Assembly (NCBI GenBank): GCA_026713105.1
Contig: JAPOPC010000077.1
Span: forward strand, 1-64,000
Reading direction: 5' to 3'
DNA from: Acidimicrobiaceae bacterium
GTDB lineage: Bacteria; Actinomycetota; Acidimicrobiia; Acidimicrobiales; Poriferisodalaceae
DNA length: 64,000 bases
The notes beneath the pieces are model-generated. The model made no database searches and was not told the origin of the DNA. It saw only the letters and a program-made list of their open reading frames with translations. The position numbers and the translations under genes were made by a program. Of this stretch, positions 46,378 to 55,412 are shown piece by piece. Position 1 is the first letter of the stretch, and each line of letters begins with the position of its first letter.

Positions 46378-48828
46378 GTGTGGTTGTTGCGCCTGCGGTG
46401 GTCGTTGAGGGACGCCCGCAGGCGGTGGCTCCAGATCGTCGGCATCTCGTTCACCCTTGCCATCGGCATCGGGTTGTACGCGGGTCTCTCCAGCGTCACC
46501 CAATGGAGGCTCACCTCGATCGACAAGAGCCTCGAAGTCACCAACATGTACGACCTGCGGGCGACCATCACCGAGGGCTCCGATGTACCGACCGGCGCTC
46601 TCGCAGCGATCGCCGCCGAGATCGACGGCGTCGCTGAGTACAACGAGCGCCTCGTAGTCGATACCCAGATCGACGCCGTCGTGGACGGTGAGGAAGTGCT
46701 CGTGCACGGGCGCGTGGTCGGCATGGAGATGTCCGAGAGCGGGTCAGTCGTCAACGACGTCTTCCTGATCGAAGGCGATGTGCTGCCAGCGTCGGGGACA
46801 GCCACCCCGCAAGTGCTGATCGACCGGAACTTCGCTGCATTCTGGGGCCTGCCGACGGATGGCAACGTGACAGTCGGAGGAGACATCGACGTCGAATACG
46901 TCGGCCATGCCGTGTCGCCGGAGTACTTCCTGATCGTGGAAGGAAACGGTTCGCTCGGCAAGTCCAACCTGGCTGTGCTGTTCGCGCCACTAGCAGCCGC
47001 GCAGGACATATCCGGCAAATCAGGGGCCGTCAACGACCTCGTGCTGACGCTCGAGCCGGGTGCCGATGCCGAAGCAGTGAGGCAACAACTGATCGATGCA
47101 ACAGGGTCGCTCGACGGCGCGCTGCTCGATGTCATCACCCGGGACGAGACGCCGTCCTACGTCGGCCTGGTCGGTTCGCCGGAAATTGATCAAGGCATCT
47201 ACGACGCAATCTCGCTCTTGCTTTTCGTAGGTGCCGCGTTCGCTGCGCTGAACTTCTCGGCGCGGATGGTCGAAGCGCAGCGCCGTGAGATCGGAGCGGC
47301 GATGGCAATCGGGGAGGCACCCCGGTCGATCACCATCAGGCCGATTCTGATCGGCTTGCAAATTGGCGTGCTCGGCATGATCCTGGGTGTTGTCGTCGGC
47401 TACGCGATCTCGTTCCAAACGGTGAGTGTGATCCAGGAGACCGTGCGGCTGCCGATCTTCGAGCAACCGTTCCAGGGGTCGATCTACGGCCGAGCCCTGG
47501 CGATCGGCTTCGCGGTGCCGATGCTGGCCGTCTTCTGGCCGGTATTCCGGGCCGTGCGTGTGCGGCCCGTCGACGCGATCCGGTCGAGCCATCTGGCGTC
47601 GCGGGGCGGCAGCCTGGGACCGATCATCAGCCGCATCCCATTGCCCGGACGCAGCCTCGAGCGGATGCCGATCCGGAACCTGATGAGGGCCCCCCGCCGG
47701 ACGTTCCTGACGTTGCTGACCTTCACCATGAGCTTGGCGATCATGTTTGCCATGCTGGGCATGTCCAGCACATTCACGACCACCTTCGACGAGGGCAACA
47801 AGGAGTTGCTCGGCGCCGAACCCGACCGCTTCGCTGTGCAGTTCGATTCCTTCTACCCGGTCGATTCACCGCAAGTGCAAGACGTGCTCACCAATCCGAT
47901 GGTGCAACTCGGCGAGACGGCAATAGTGCTCGGGGCCAGTGCCACTGCCGCCAAGAGTGACGACAGCGTCGATGAGGCCACTCGGCTGGATCTCGCGATC
48001 CGCTTCGTCGACTTCGGCAGCGATGTGTGGACGCCGACGATGACGACGGGAACGCTGTCCCGGGGAGCGCCGGGCATCGTGCTCGCCGACAAGGCCGCAC
48101 GCGACTTCGGAGTGGGCGTCGGCGACGACGTGGTTGTCACCCACCCGGCGCTGGTCGATAGGGAATTCGCCTACAGCACGCGCACGCTGCCGGTCACCGC
48201 GATTCACCCGCATCCGTTGCGACTCAATGCCTACATGGATCTCTCGCAGGCATCGACGTGGGGCTTCGGGGGTCTCGCCAACATCGTGACGGGTGTGCCG
48301 GCAGACGGCACCAGCCTGAACGAGGTGAAGCGGGCGCTCTTCGGCAGCGGCAAGGGCGTGTCACTGATGCAGGGCCTGGGCGACTCCTTCCGATCAGTGG
48401 AGGACTCCCTCGACCAATCCCAGGGCGTGTTCTTCATCACGCGGATCTTCGTGATCTTCCTGGTGATGCTGATCGCATTCAATACCGCCAACATCAACGT
48501 CGACGAACGGTCTCGCGACCACGCCACGATGTTCGCCTACGGCGTTCCCGTGCGAAGAGTGATCGCCAATCTGTCGGTAGAGGGGCTGCTGTTGGGCCTG
48601 GCTGCGGTGGTGCTCGGCGGATTGTTCGGCTACGCGTTGCTGCTGTGGATGGCGTTGTTCTTGATGCCGACCGCGATCCCCGAGATCGGCATGATCGTGT
48701 CGGTCCGCTGGTGGGAGATGGCGGTGTCGTTCGTCTTGGCCTTGGCGGCGATCGCGGTCGCTCCAATGTTCCCCGGACGCAAGCTGAAGAAAATGTTCAT
48801 TCCCGGCCAGCTGCGGGTGATGGAGTAG
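46378..48828 (+). CDS. FtsX-like ABC permease, two FtsX modules
   Basis: An 816-residue permease. An N-terminal helix (WLQIVGISFTLAIGIGLYAG) is followed by a large extracytoplasmic MacB-core-like region, then helices near residues 280, 320 and 380 (first FtsX module). A second helix and periplasmic region begin near 440, and three C-terminal helices near 690, 730 and 780 form the second module. It pairs with the ATPase at 45667. There is no MacA-like adaptor nearby, as is usual in Gram-positive bacteria. Convergent with gluQ 21 bp away. Confidence 0.88.
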   Translation: MWLLRLRWSLRDARRRWLQIVGISFTLAIGIGLYAGLSSVTQWRLTSIDKSLEVTNMYDLRATITEGSDVPTGALAAIAAEIDGVAEYNERLVVDTQIDAVVDGEEVLVHGRVVGMEMSESGSVVNDVFLIEGDVLPASGTATPQVLIDRNFAAFWGLPTDGNVTVGGDIDVEYVGHAVSPEYFLIVEGNGSLGKSNLAVLFAPLAAAQDISGKSGAVNDLVLTLEPGADAEAVRQQLIDATGSLDGALLDVITRDETPSYVGLVGSPEIDQGIYDAISLLLFVGAAFAALNFSARMVEAQRREIGAAMAIGEAPRSITIRPILIGLQIGVLGMILGVVVGYAISFQTVSVIQETVRLPIFEQPFQGSIYGRALAIGFAVPMLAVFWPVFRAVRVRPVDAIRSSHLASRGGSLGPIISRIPLPGRSLERMPIRNLMRAPRRTFLTLLTFTMSLAIMFAMLGMSSTFTTTFDEGNKELLGAEPDRFAVQFDSFYPVDSPQVQDVLTNPMVQLGETAIVLGASATAAKSDDSVDEATRLDLAIRFVDFGSDVWTPTMTTGTLSRGAPGIVLADKAARDFGVGVGDDVVVTHPALVDREFAYSTRTLPVTAIHPHPLRLNAYMDLSQASTWGFGGLANIVTGVPADGTSLNEVKRALFGSGKGVSLMQGLGDSFRSVEDSLDQSQGVFFITRIFVIFLVMLIAFNTANINVDERSRDHATMFAYGVPVRRVIANLSVEGLLLGLAAVVLGGLFGYALLLWMALFLMPTAIPEIGMIVSVRWWEMAVSFVLALAAIAVAPMFPGRKLKKMFIPGQLRVME

Positions 48829-48849
48829 GCCCGGGCCGCTGCGGCGAAC

Positions 48850-49809
48850 TCAATCAGCGGTGCCGCTCAGGTTCGGGCGTGCAGGAGGCGTGCAGATCCA
48901 CGGCTCTCTTGGCAGCGCCACAGGATCGAAGGCCTCCGCGACGGCCGGCAAGTCCGCTGCTGAGGACACAGCTTCGATCCTGAGGCTGGCCAAGAGCAGG
49001 TTCACCACATCGAGCGGCGTTTCGCTGAGCGCGAGGCGGTCGGCCAGCGTCACGGCGCCGTCGCGCTTGGCGAGGCGGTGACCCTGCGGACCGAGCACAA
49101 GGGGGACGTGGGCATGTGAGGGCGGCTCGAGGCCGAGCAGGCCAGCTAGGTGTACTTGGCGCGGGGTGGAGGGCAGCAGGTCGTCTCCCCGCACTACTTC
49201 GGTGATGCCTTGGGCGGCATCGTCCACGACGACTGCGAGGTTGTACGCCGGGGTTCCGTCGCCGCGCTGGATCACAAAGTCGTCAACGGTGCCGGTGTAG
49301 TTGCCGAGCTGGCGGTCGACGACGGTCAGCTCGATGGGTCCCGTGCCGTGGAGGTCGGCGCGGAGCCGCAGTGCGGGGGACCGGCCGTCGCCGCGACGCT
49401 GGTCGCGTTCGGCGCGGGTGAGACCGAGGCACGTGCCCGGATAGGCCCCTTCGAGCGACGAACCGTGCGGAGCGGCAACCGCCTCCGCTATCTCACGACG
49501 TGTGCAGAAGCACTCGTAGGTGAACTCGCGCCGGCGCAGGTCTGCGATGGCGTCGCGATACAGGTCCAGGCGGTCGCTTTGGCGGACCGGCGCGCCATCC
49601 CAGTCGAGTCCGATCGCGGCGACATCGCGCAGCTGCGAATCGTAGAACTGCGGTCGCACGGCACCGTCGAGATCCTCGAAACGCCACAGGAGTCGTCCGC
49701 CGTCCGAGCGGGCGAACAGCCAAGCCAGCAGCGCCGTGCGCAGGTTTCCCAAGTGCAGGTCGCCCGTGGGGCTCGGGGCCCAGCGTCCGACGGTCGGGCG
49801 CTTGCTCAA
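48850..49809 (-). CDS. gluQ: Glutamyl-Q tRNA(Asp) synthetase
   Basis: A 319-residue truncated GluRS lacking the anticodon-binding domain. The HIGH-like motif sits in RWAPSPTGDLHLGN, the Zn region in YECFCTRREI with a later YPGTC, and the KMSKS-like loop in HRLAKRDGAV. It attaches Glu to queuosine in tRNA-Asp. Start at TTG 49809, overlapping the TGA of the upstream nitroreductase (TTGA), implying translational coupling. Queuosine synthesis genes are not in the window, so a relaxed substrate is possible. Confidence 0.9.
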   Translation of the reverse strand: MSKRPTVGRWAPSPTGDLHLGNLRTALLAWLFARSDGGRLLWRFEDLDGAVRPQFYDSQLRDVAAIGLDWDGAPVRQSDRLDLYRDAIADLRRREFTYECFCTRREIAEAVAAPHGSSLEGAYPGTCLGLTRAERDQRRGDGRSPALRLRADLHGTGPIELTVVDRQLGNYTGTVDDFVIQRGDGTPAYNLAVVVDDAAQGITEVVRGDDLLPSTPRQVHLAGLLGLEPPSHAHVPLVLGPQGHRLAKRDGAVTLADRLALSETPLDVVNLLLASLRIEAVSSAADLPAVAEAFDPVALPREPWICTPPARPNLSGTAD

Positions 49810-51017
49810 GCGCTGCCTTCGGCGAGCGTCTTGATGCCCGCGACGCAGCGCTCCATGTTCGCCATGTGCTCGCTCTGGCGACGGGACAGGATGCGAGGCT
49901 CCTTGTCGGGCATCGCCTCGATGGCTGCGCTGAGGCCCGAGGGCCCGGGGCCGATGCGCACGGTGTGACGCAGCCGGCAGCGCTGGCCATGCAGCACGTC
50001 GATCTCGTAGCGCCACCGGGCACCGGCGACGTCTTCGGTCTCGCCGGTTGCCCAGCCGAACAGCACGCCGGGCTCGTATTCGGTGACGGTGAGATCGATG
50101 TTCCATTCGCCGATGGCTGGATGCTGGTTGTGGCCGATGAACTTGGCGCCGACGGCCGGACCGTCGTAGCCGGGGGCCCACTCGGCACGCACGAACTCCT
50201 CGGAGAAATCGGAGCCCGCGTTGATATCGCTGACGATCTCCCACACGCGTTCGGCGGGCGCGTCGATGTCGACCTCTACGGTGGCGCCGGGACCCTCGCC
50301 GAGCCTGCGGTCGGCTGTTTCGTCGCCCCGTGCCTCCCAGGTGCGCCCCCAGTTGTCCACGTAGGCAATCTCGTTGGCGCGCCGCCGCGGCACGGCACCG
50401 AACTCGGTGCCCGTCGCATACGCCAGCGGCAGCAGCGCGACCGGCGTGACACCTTCAGGGATGCCGAGGATGTCGCGCAGTTCGGCTTCCTTGTTGAGAA
50501 TTGCTGTGGTCCACGCGGTGGCGAGGCCCCGGGCGCGAGCAGCGAGGCAGAAGCTCCATGCTGACTGCAGGACCGAGTCGAACAGGCCCGGTTTGCCGCT
50601 GTTGTCGTGGACGCCCCACACGCAGGGGATGACGATGACCGGCACCTCGGCAAGGTGTTCCGCGAGGTGGAACGCCGACTTCATCACCTGTTCCATCGGA
50701 TGGCCCGTGCCCGCAGTGGCGTCTCGACCGCGCTGCATAAAGCTGCCGACGATCGAGTTGTACATGTCGCCGATGGCCTGCCGTTGGGCGGGGTCGCGGA
50801 TCAGCAGCCAGCGCCGGCTGGCCTGGTTGCCACCTCCGGGCCCTTGCTCGGCCACGTCGATGCAGTCGAGCACGAGGTCATGGGGCACCTCGCGTTCGAG
50901 GTCTAGCCGCAGCCGCACCGAACGCGTGGTGGACAGCACGCCGTCCACTGAAGCCAGGTCAACCCCAGCGGTGTCGTAACGGGCGGGGACATGGGGGTTC
51001 AGCTCTGGTTCCGGCAT
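49806..51017 (-). CDS. Nitroreductase fused to SRPBCC (START-like) domain
   Basis: A 403-residue two-domain protein. Residues 1-245 are nitroreductase: SVRLRLDLEREVP, RRWLLIRDPAQRQAIGDMYN, AWSFCLAARARGLATAWTT and GIPEGVTPVALLPLAYATG fit the FMN-binding fold. Residues 250-400 form an SRPBCC domain (VEVDIDAPAERVWEIVSDIN ...), which binds hydrophobic ligands. The fusion suggests the second domain presents a bulky substrate to the flavin. Start ATG 51017; it is divergent from the lipoprotein at 51058 and coupled to gluQ. Confidence 0.85.
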   Translation of the reverse strand: MPEPELNPHVPARYDTAGVDLASVDGVLSTTRSVRLRLDLEREVPHDLVLDCIDVAEQGPGGGNQASRRWLLIRDPAQRQAIGDMYNSIVGSFMQRGRDATAGTGHPMEQVMKSAFHLAEHLAEVPVIVIPCVWGVHDNSGKPGLFDSVLQSAWSFCLAARARGLATAWTTAILNKEAELRDILGIPEGVTPVALLPLAYATGTEFGAVPRRRANEIAYVDNWGRTWEARGDETADRRLGEGPGATVEVDIDAPAERVWEIVSDINAGSDFSEEFVRAEWAPGYDGPAVGAKFIGHNQHPAIGEWNIDLTVTEYEPGVLFGWATGETEDVAGARWRYEIDVLHGQRCRLRHTVRIGPGPSGLSAAIEAMPDKEPRILSRRQSEHMANMERCVAGIKTLAEGSA

Positions 51018-51057
51018 GCCGCCAGTATTGCCTCCGCAGTCCGTAGTTTCTCCGAGC

Positions 51058-52686
51058 GTGACGAGACCCGCTCCGGTCGGACGAGTCGTCGACCGGCCGA
51101 TCAGGGTCGGTGCGGCGCTGGCTGCGGTCGTGCTCGTGGTCCTTGCCGGTGCCTGCCTGCCCGGTGGTTGGGACACCCAATCGACACCAGCAACTGCCGC
51201 GCCCGTCGGATCGGACGCTGGTACGGCAGCCGAGACTGCGGCGCCAGCGACGTCGGGAACGTTCGCGCCCCCCACGACTGCTCGTGACTGCTCCCCTCGC
51301 GATCCGGCAGACGATGTGGCGATCGATGCCAGCGCCGCCGCGGACACCGCAGCCGCAGCGCTTCTCAGCGTCGCCATCTCGCGTTCGCTCTACGACTGCG
51401 CCGACGAAATCGGTCTGGCGTTCGCCAATGATGCAGAGGCGATACTCACGCTGGCGGAGCGCGGGGTCGCCGGACCGCTGCTGCTGATCGACTCGTGGTC
51501 CGCGTCAGAACTGACGGCCGCGGAGCCGATGGCAGAAATTCGCCGTCTGGCTCCGAAGCGAATCGCGGCCGCGGGCATCAGTCGGCAGCTCCTCGAACAG
51601 TGGCTCGCCGATGTCACCGTCGAATGGGTGCCCGTCGATCCCGAGGCGGTGTTGCCGCCTCGAGCCGTTCCCCCTGATCAAGTGTGGATTGTCGCCAGCG
51701 CCGAGCAGGCCGCGGTGCTCGGCGCCATCGGTAGGCAGGTCGACGTGGCGGCGCTGCCAGTGACGGGCGATTTACGAGCGGTGAGCCCACAAGATCGCGA
51801 ACTGCTCCGCGGGGCTGCTCGTGTGGATCTGCACGCGGGCCTCGGTCCCGACGCAGCGTGGCAACTCGAGGTCATCCGTCGCGGCGATGAGCTGCCCGGC
51901 GGCGGCCTGCTCGTGTTCGAGCCCGATCGCGCTCGCCGCATGGTGGCGATGTACGGCCACCCATCGACGTCGCAGCTCGGTGTGCTGGGGGAGCAGGACC
52001 CAGCCGAGGGCGTGGCGCGCTTGGCGTCCATCGCCGAGGGCTACGACGCCGACGGATTCGACGTCGTGCTCGCGTTCGAGATCATCGCCACCGTTGCCGC
52101 AGCCACGGCTGGCCGCGACGGCGACTACTCCAACGAGACCGCCCTCGACGACATCAGGCCTTGGATCGAGGCGGCTGCCGCCAACGACATGTACGTGGTG
52201 CTGGACCTGCAGTCGGGCCGAACCGATTTCCTCTCCCAGGCCAAGCTGTATGAGGAGTTCCTGCGGTTGCCCCACGTTGGGCTGGCGCTCGATCCTGAAT
52301 GGCGACTCGGCCCTGATCAGGTGCATCTGCGCCAGATCGGAAGCGTCGATGCCGCCGAGATCAACCGGGTCGCACGGTGGCTGGCCGATCTCGTCCGTAC
52401 CGAAGCCCTGCCTCAGAAGCTGCTGATCCTGCACCAATTCCGCTTCTCGATGATCACCAACCGCGAACTGGTCGAGACCCCGCCAGAGCTCGCTGTGCTG
52501 GTCCACATGGACGGGCAGGGCGCGATCGCCACGAAATACAGCACTTGGGATGCGTTGACCGGAGAGCGCGACGCCCATCGCTTCTACTGGGGCTGGAAGA
52601 ACTTCTACGACGAGGACTTCCCCACCCCCACAGCCGAACAGGTGCTGCGTCTCAGGCCATCCCCGCTGTTCGTCTCGTACCAGTAG
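51058..52686 (+). CDS. Secreted protein of unknown function with CWB2-like and barrel-like regions
   Basis: A 542-residue exported protein. I start at GTG 51058: a Sec signal (AALAAVVLVVLAGAC) ends in a Cys that fits only weakly to a lipobox, and a Ser/Thr/Ala linker follows. Residues about 85-240 show alternating strands and helices reminiscent of CWB2 (LLLIDSWSASELT, RIAAAGISRQLLEQW, VWIVASAEQAAVLG). The second half, with FDVVLAFEII, MYVVLDLQSGR, VGLALDPEW and LLILHQFR, looks like a TIM-barrel glycosidase-type fold. I recognise no named family. The aminotransferase follows after 18 bp. Confidence 0.7.
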   Translation: MTRPAPVGRVVDRPIRVGAALAAVVLVVLAGACLPGGWDTQSTPATAAPVGSDAGTAAETAAPATSGTFAPPTTARDCSPRDPADDVAIDASAAADTAAAALLSVAISRSLYDCADEIGLAFANDAEAILTLAERGVAGPLLLIDSWSASELTAAEPMAEIRRLAPKRIAAAGISRQLLEQWLADVTVEWVPVDPEAVLPPRAVPPDQVWIVASAEQAAVLGAIGRQVDVAALPVTGDLRAVSPQDRELLRGAARVDLHAGLGPDAAWQLEVIRRGDELPGGGLLVFEPDRARRMVAMYGHPSTSQLGVLGEQDPAEGVARLASIAEGYDADGFDVVLAFEIIATVAAATAGRDGDYSNETALDDIRPWIEAAAANDMYVVLDLQSGRTDFLSQAKLYEEFLRLPHVGLALDPEWRLGPDQVHLRQIGSVDAAEINRVARWLADLVRTEALPQKLLILHQFRFSMITNRELVETPPELAVLVHMDGQGAIATKYSTWDALTGERDAHRFYWGWKNFYDEDFPTPTAEQVLRLRPSPLFVSYQ

Positions 52687-52704
52687 CCGCCTAACCTCGC
52701 CAGC

Positions 52705-53865
52705 GTGGCACGGCTGCCGTACCTGAACTCTCGCCTGCAGGGCTACCAGTCGACGATTTTCGCCGAGATGTCTGCGCTGGCGGTGCGGACCGGCGCCATA
52801 AATCTGGGACAGGGCTTCCCCGACACCGACGGGCCGACCGAGGTGCTCGAAGCGGCGGTCGCAGCGATCCGCAGCGGCACTGCGAACCAGTACCCGCCGG
52901 GCATCGGCATCGGTGAGCTGCGCCATGCGGTGGCCCGGCACCAGAAGCGCTTCTGGGGCATGGACGTCGACCCCGACAGCGAGGTGCTCATCACGGCCGG
53001 CGCGAGCGAGGCGCTGGCGGCGAGCATCCTGGCGTTGACCGAGGTGGGCGACGACGTGCTCACCTTCGAGCCCTGGTACGACCTGTACGGCGCCGTGATC
53101 TCCATGGCCGGGGCAGTGCGCAAGGTGGTGACCTTGCGACCGCCCGATTACGGATTCGACCCTGACGAGCTGGCGGCGGCAGTGACGCCGCGCGCCCGGC
53201 TGCTGGTGCTCAACAGCCCGCACAACCCGACCGGCAAGGTATTCACCCGGGCGGAGCTCGAGGCCATTGCGGAAGTGGCCATCGAGCGAGACCTCATCGT
53301 GGTCACCGACGAGGTGTATGAGCACCTGGTCTTCGACGGCGAGCACATCCCCATCGCGACGCTGCCGGGCATGGCTGACCGCACGGTCACCATCTCGAGC
53401 GGCGGCAAGACCTTCGCTGTGACCGGCTGGAAGATCGGCTGGGTGTGCGCACGGCCGGAGCTGGTGGCGGCGGTGCGCACGGCCAAGCAGTGGCTGACCT
53501 ATGTCAGCGGCGGACCGTTCCAGCACGCGATCGCGGCCGGGCTGGACCTCGGCGACGACTATTTCAAGGCCCAGGCCGAGGACCTGCGCGCCAAGCGTGA
53601 TCGACTGTCGGCCGGACTGCGATCGACCGGCCTCGAAGTCTTCGAGCCGTCGGGGACCTACTTCATCACCGCCGACATCCGCTCGATCGGCCACGACGAC
53701 GGCATCGAATTCTGCTGGAACTTGCCTGAGCGGATCGGCGTGGCCGCAGTGCCCAACGTGGTCATGTACGACAACGTCGACGAGGGCCGCTACCTCGTCC
53801 GCTTCGCCTTCTGCAAGCAGCACGACGTCCTCGACGCAGCCATAGACCGCCTCCGCGCGCTCTGA
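52705..53865 (+). CDS. PLP-dependent class I/II aminotransferase
   Basis: A 386-residue aminotransferase. GQGFPDTDGP and NQYPPGIGIGELR open the fold, VLNSPHNPTGKVFT and VTDEVYEHLVFDG are family blocks, and the PLP lysine lies in SSGGKTFAVTGWKIGW (Lys about 236). It resembles DapC/kynurenine-type enzymes moving an amino group from an amino acid to a 2-oxo acid. Start GTG 52705. Confidence 0.92.
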   Translation: MARLPYLNSRLQGYQSTIFAEMSALAVRTGAINLGQGFPDTDGPTEVLEAAVAAIRSGTANQYPPGIGIGELRHAVARHQKRFWGMDVDPDSEVLITAGASEALAASILALTEVGDDVLTFEPWYDLYGAVISMAGAVRKVVTLRPPDYGFDPDELAAAVTPRARLLVLNSPHNPTGKVFTRAELEAIAEVAIERDLIVVTDEVYEHLVFDGEHIPIATLPGMADRTVTISSGGKTFAVTGWKIGWVCARPELVAAVRTAKQWLTYVSGGPFQHAIAAGLDLGDDYFKAQAEDLRAKRDRLSAGLRSTGLEVFEPSGTYFITADIRSIGHDDGIEFCWNLPERIGVAAVPNVVMYDNVDEGRYLVRFAFCKQHDVLDAAIDRLRAL

Positions 53866-53993
53866 CGGATCTGCACACAGGGTGTCCGGGTGGGGCACTG
53901 CACGCCAGCCGTGACCATGTCGAGTGGCGGCACCTCTCCGAGTTGATACGGCCGCAGGCGATCGTCGGCAACCGCACCGGTACAGTCGAGAAC

Positions 53994-54284
53994 GTGAACC
54001 GTCGCGATGCCGTGCTTGAGACTCATCGGGCAGCGATCCGAACCGCCGCGGAACGCGCCAAGGCACGATCTATATCTCTGGTTGGCTCGGTGGCCCGAGA
54101 CGAGGACACGGACCGGAGCGACTACGACTTCCTTGTCGAATTCGAGGACGACGCTGACCTCTTCGACATCGCAGGCTTGCAAGTGGACTTGACGGAATTG
54201 CTCGGTCAGTACGTCGACGTTGTTGATTCTTCGGCAGTGCGTGAGAGCCACCGGGGAATGTTCGAGGACGCAATACTTCTGTGA
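53994..54284 (+). CDS. mntA: MntA-type nucleotidyltransferase antitoxin
   Basis: A 96-residue minimal nucleotidyltransferase. SLVGSVARDE and DRSDYDFLVEFE give the GSxAR...SDxD active-site motif (Gly-Ser at about residues 31-32, Asp pair about 42-44). In known pairs the enzyme adds AMP to the HepT toxin and so neutralises it. Start GTG 53994 fits the family length; the longer frame does not. Its stop overlaps the GTG of hepT (GTGA). Confidence 0.9.
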   Translation: MNRRDAVLETHRAAIRTAAERAKARSISLVGSVARDEDTDRSDYDFLVEFEDDADLFDIAGLQVDLTELLGQYVDVVDSSAVRESHRGMFEDAILL

Positions 54285-54625
54285 CTCGCAGCGACGCCGA
54301 GCGTGTCCGCGACATTCTCGATGCGTGCAACAACCTGGTCGAAATTGCGGCGCTGGGCCGCGCGGAATTCGACCGAAGCTGGATTCTCCAGAGCGCGGCT
54401 GAGAGACAACTCGAAATCATCGGCGAAGCGATGGCCAACTTCTCAGAAGAGTTCTTCGGTCATGGGACCAACTTGCCGATTCGACAGGCGAAGGGTCTCC
54501 GCAACGTGATCTCGCACGAGTACTTCAGGGTGAACCGCGACCGGGTCTGGAATGTCGTGAACAACAGGATTCCTCAGCTCCTGTCGGCTCTGGCCGAGTA
54601 CAGGGACCAAGAGCCCGGAGCTTGA
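54281..54625 (+). CDS. hepT: HepT-type HEPN ribonuclease toxin
   Basis: A 114-residue HEPN protein with RNVISHEYF, the RX4HXY ribonuclease motif (Arg about 71, His 76, Tyr 78). It cleaves RNA unless AMPylated by MntA, which is encoded by the overlapping upstream gene. All key residues are present, so the pair looks functional, unlike the hic and vap remnants in this window. Confidence 0.9.
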   Translation: MTRSDAERVRDILDACNNLVEIAALGRAEFDRSWILQSAAERQLEIIGEAMANFSEEFFGHGTNLPIRQAKGLRNVISHEYFRVNRDRVWNVVNNRIPQLLSALAEYRDQEPGA

Positions 54626-54710
54626 CGCCGCCTCGCCTCAGTGTTGCCAGGTGTCCCCTTCGAACAGACCGAGCAGTTCGCCCATCGAGGGCTCCGTCGC
54701 AGTTCCCGTG

Positions 54711-55343
54711 CTAGCGACGGCGATCGGGGAAGAGGGTGACGGCGAGGGCGGAGCCGATCATGCCGCCGCCGGTGGACAGCACCAGGTCGGCGACGGTGTC
54801 GTCGTAGGTGAGATCGAGTCCTCCGCCGGCGCCGGTCTCGGCGACGATCCACTCGGCCGCCTCCCAGCCCACGATGGCGAGTGCTCCTAATCCGGCACCG
54901 AGTAGCCAGGCGTCGCCGCGCGACAGCCGGGCGGCGGCCCCGCCGCGGCGGTAGCGCCAGGCGTGGAACGCTCCGACTAGCAGGATCCAGTTGAGCGTGT
55001 GCAGCACATCATCGGTGGCGTCGAACGTGTCGTAGACGTACGCCAGGTTGCCGAGCGTGTCGATCAGAAACGGGGCCACGATCAGCACGTCGGCCGTTGC
55101 GGGGTAGGGCCGGAACCGCCCGCGCACGCCCCACGCCAGCGGCACCACCACAGCAGACAGCATGAACAGCGGGAAGCGGAAGGCCATCCCCTTGCCTTCG
55201 AGGTGGTCGAGCGGGACCGCGATCGCCACGATGAAGCACAGCGCCAGCGCGATCTTGAACGCAATCGCCGTCGCCACCGCCCGACGGCGACCGTCCCAAG
55301 CTGCGACGGCGGACGGGGAGCGAGCAGGGGCAGGCGCAGGCAT
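54711..55343 (-). CDS. Multispanning membrane protein (YjdF/DUF2238-like)
   Basis: A 210-residue membrane protein with about five to six hydrophobic helices (near residues 25, 57, 85, 115, 150 and 190). YDDTVADLVLSTGGGMIGSA near the end and DTLGNLAYVYD in the middle match the D-T/D-L and G-G pattern of DUF2238 proteins, whose function is unknown. Start ATG 55343. Convergent with hepT, downstream of the fusion protein at 55413. Confidence 0.72.
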   Translation of the reverse strand: MPAPAPARSPSAVAAWDGRRRAVATAIAFKIALALCFIVAIAVPLDHLEGKGMAFRFPLFMLSAVVVPLAWGVRGRFRPYPATADVLIVAPFLIDTLGNLAYVYDTFDATDDVLHTLNWILLVGAFHAWRYRRGGAAARLSRGDAWLLGAGLGALAIVGWEAAEWIVAETGAGGGLDLTYDDTVADLVLSTGGGMIGSALAVTLFPDRRR

Positions 55344-55412
55344 GGCGCACTCAGCCGCCGCAGGGCGGCAGCGTTGACTGCGTCGGCCCCAATGGCCGTG
55401 CGGCGAGACGGC

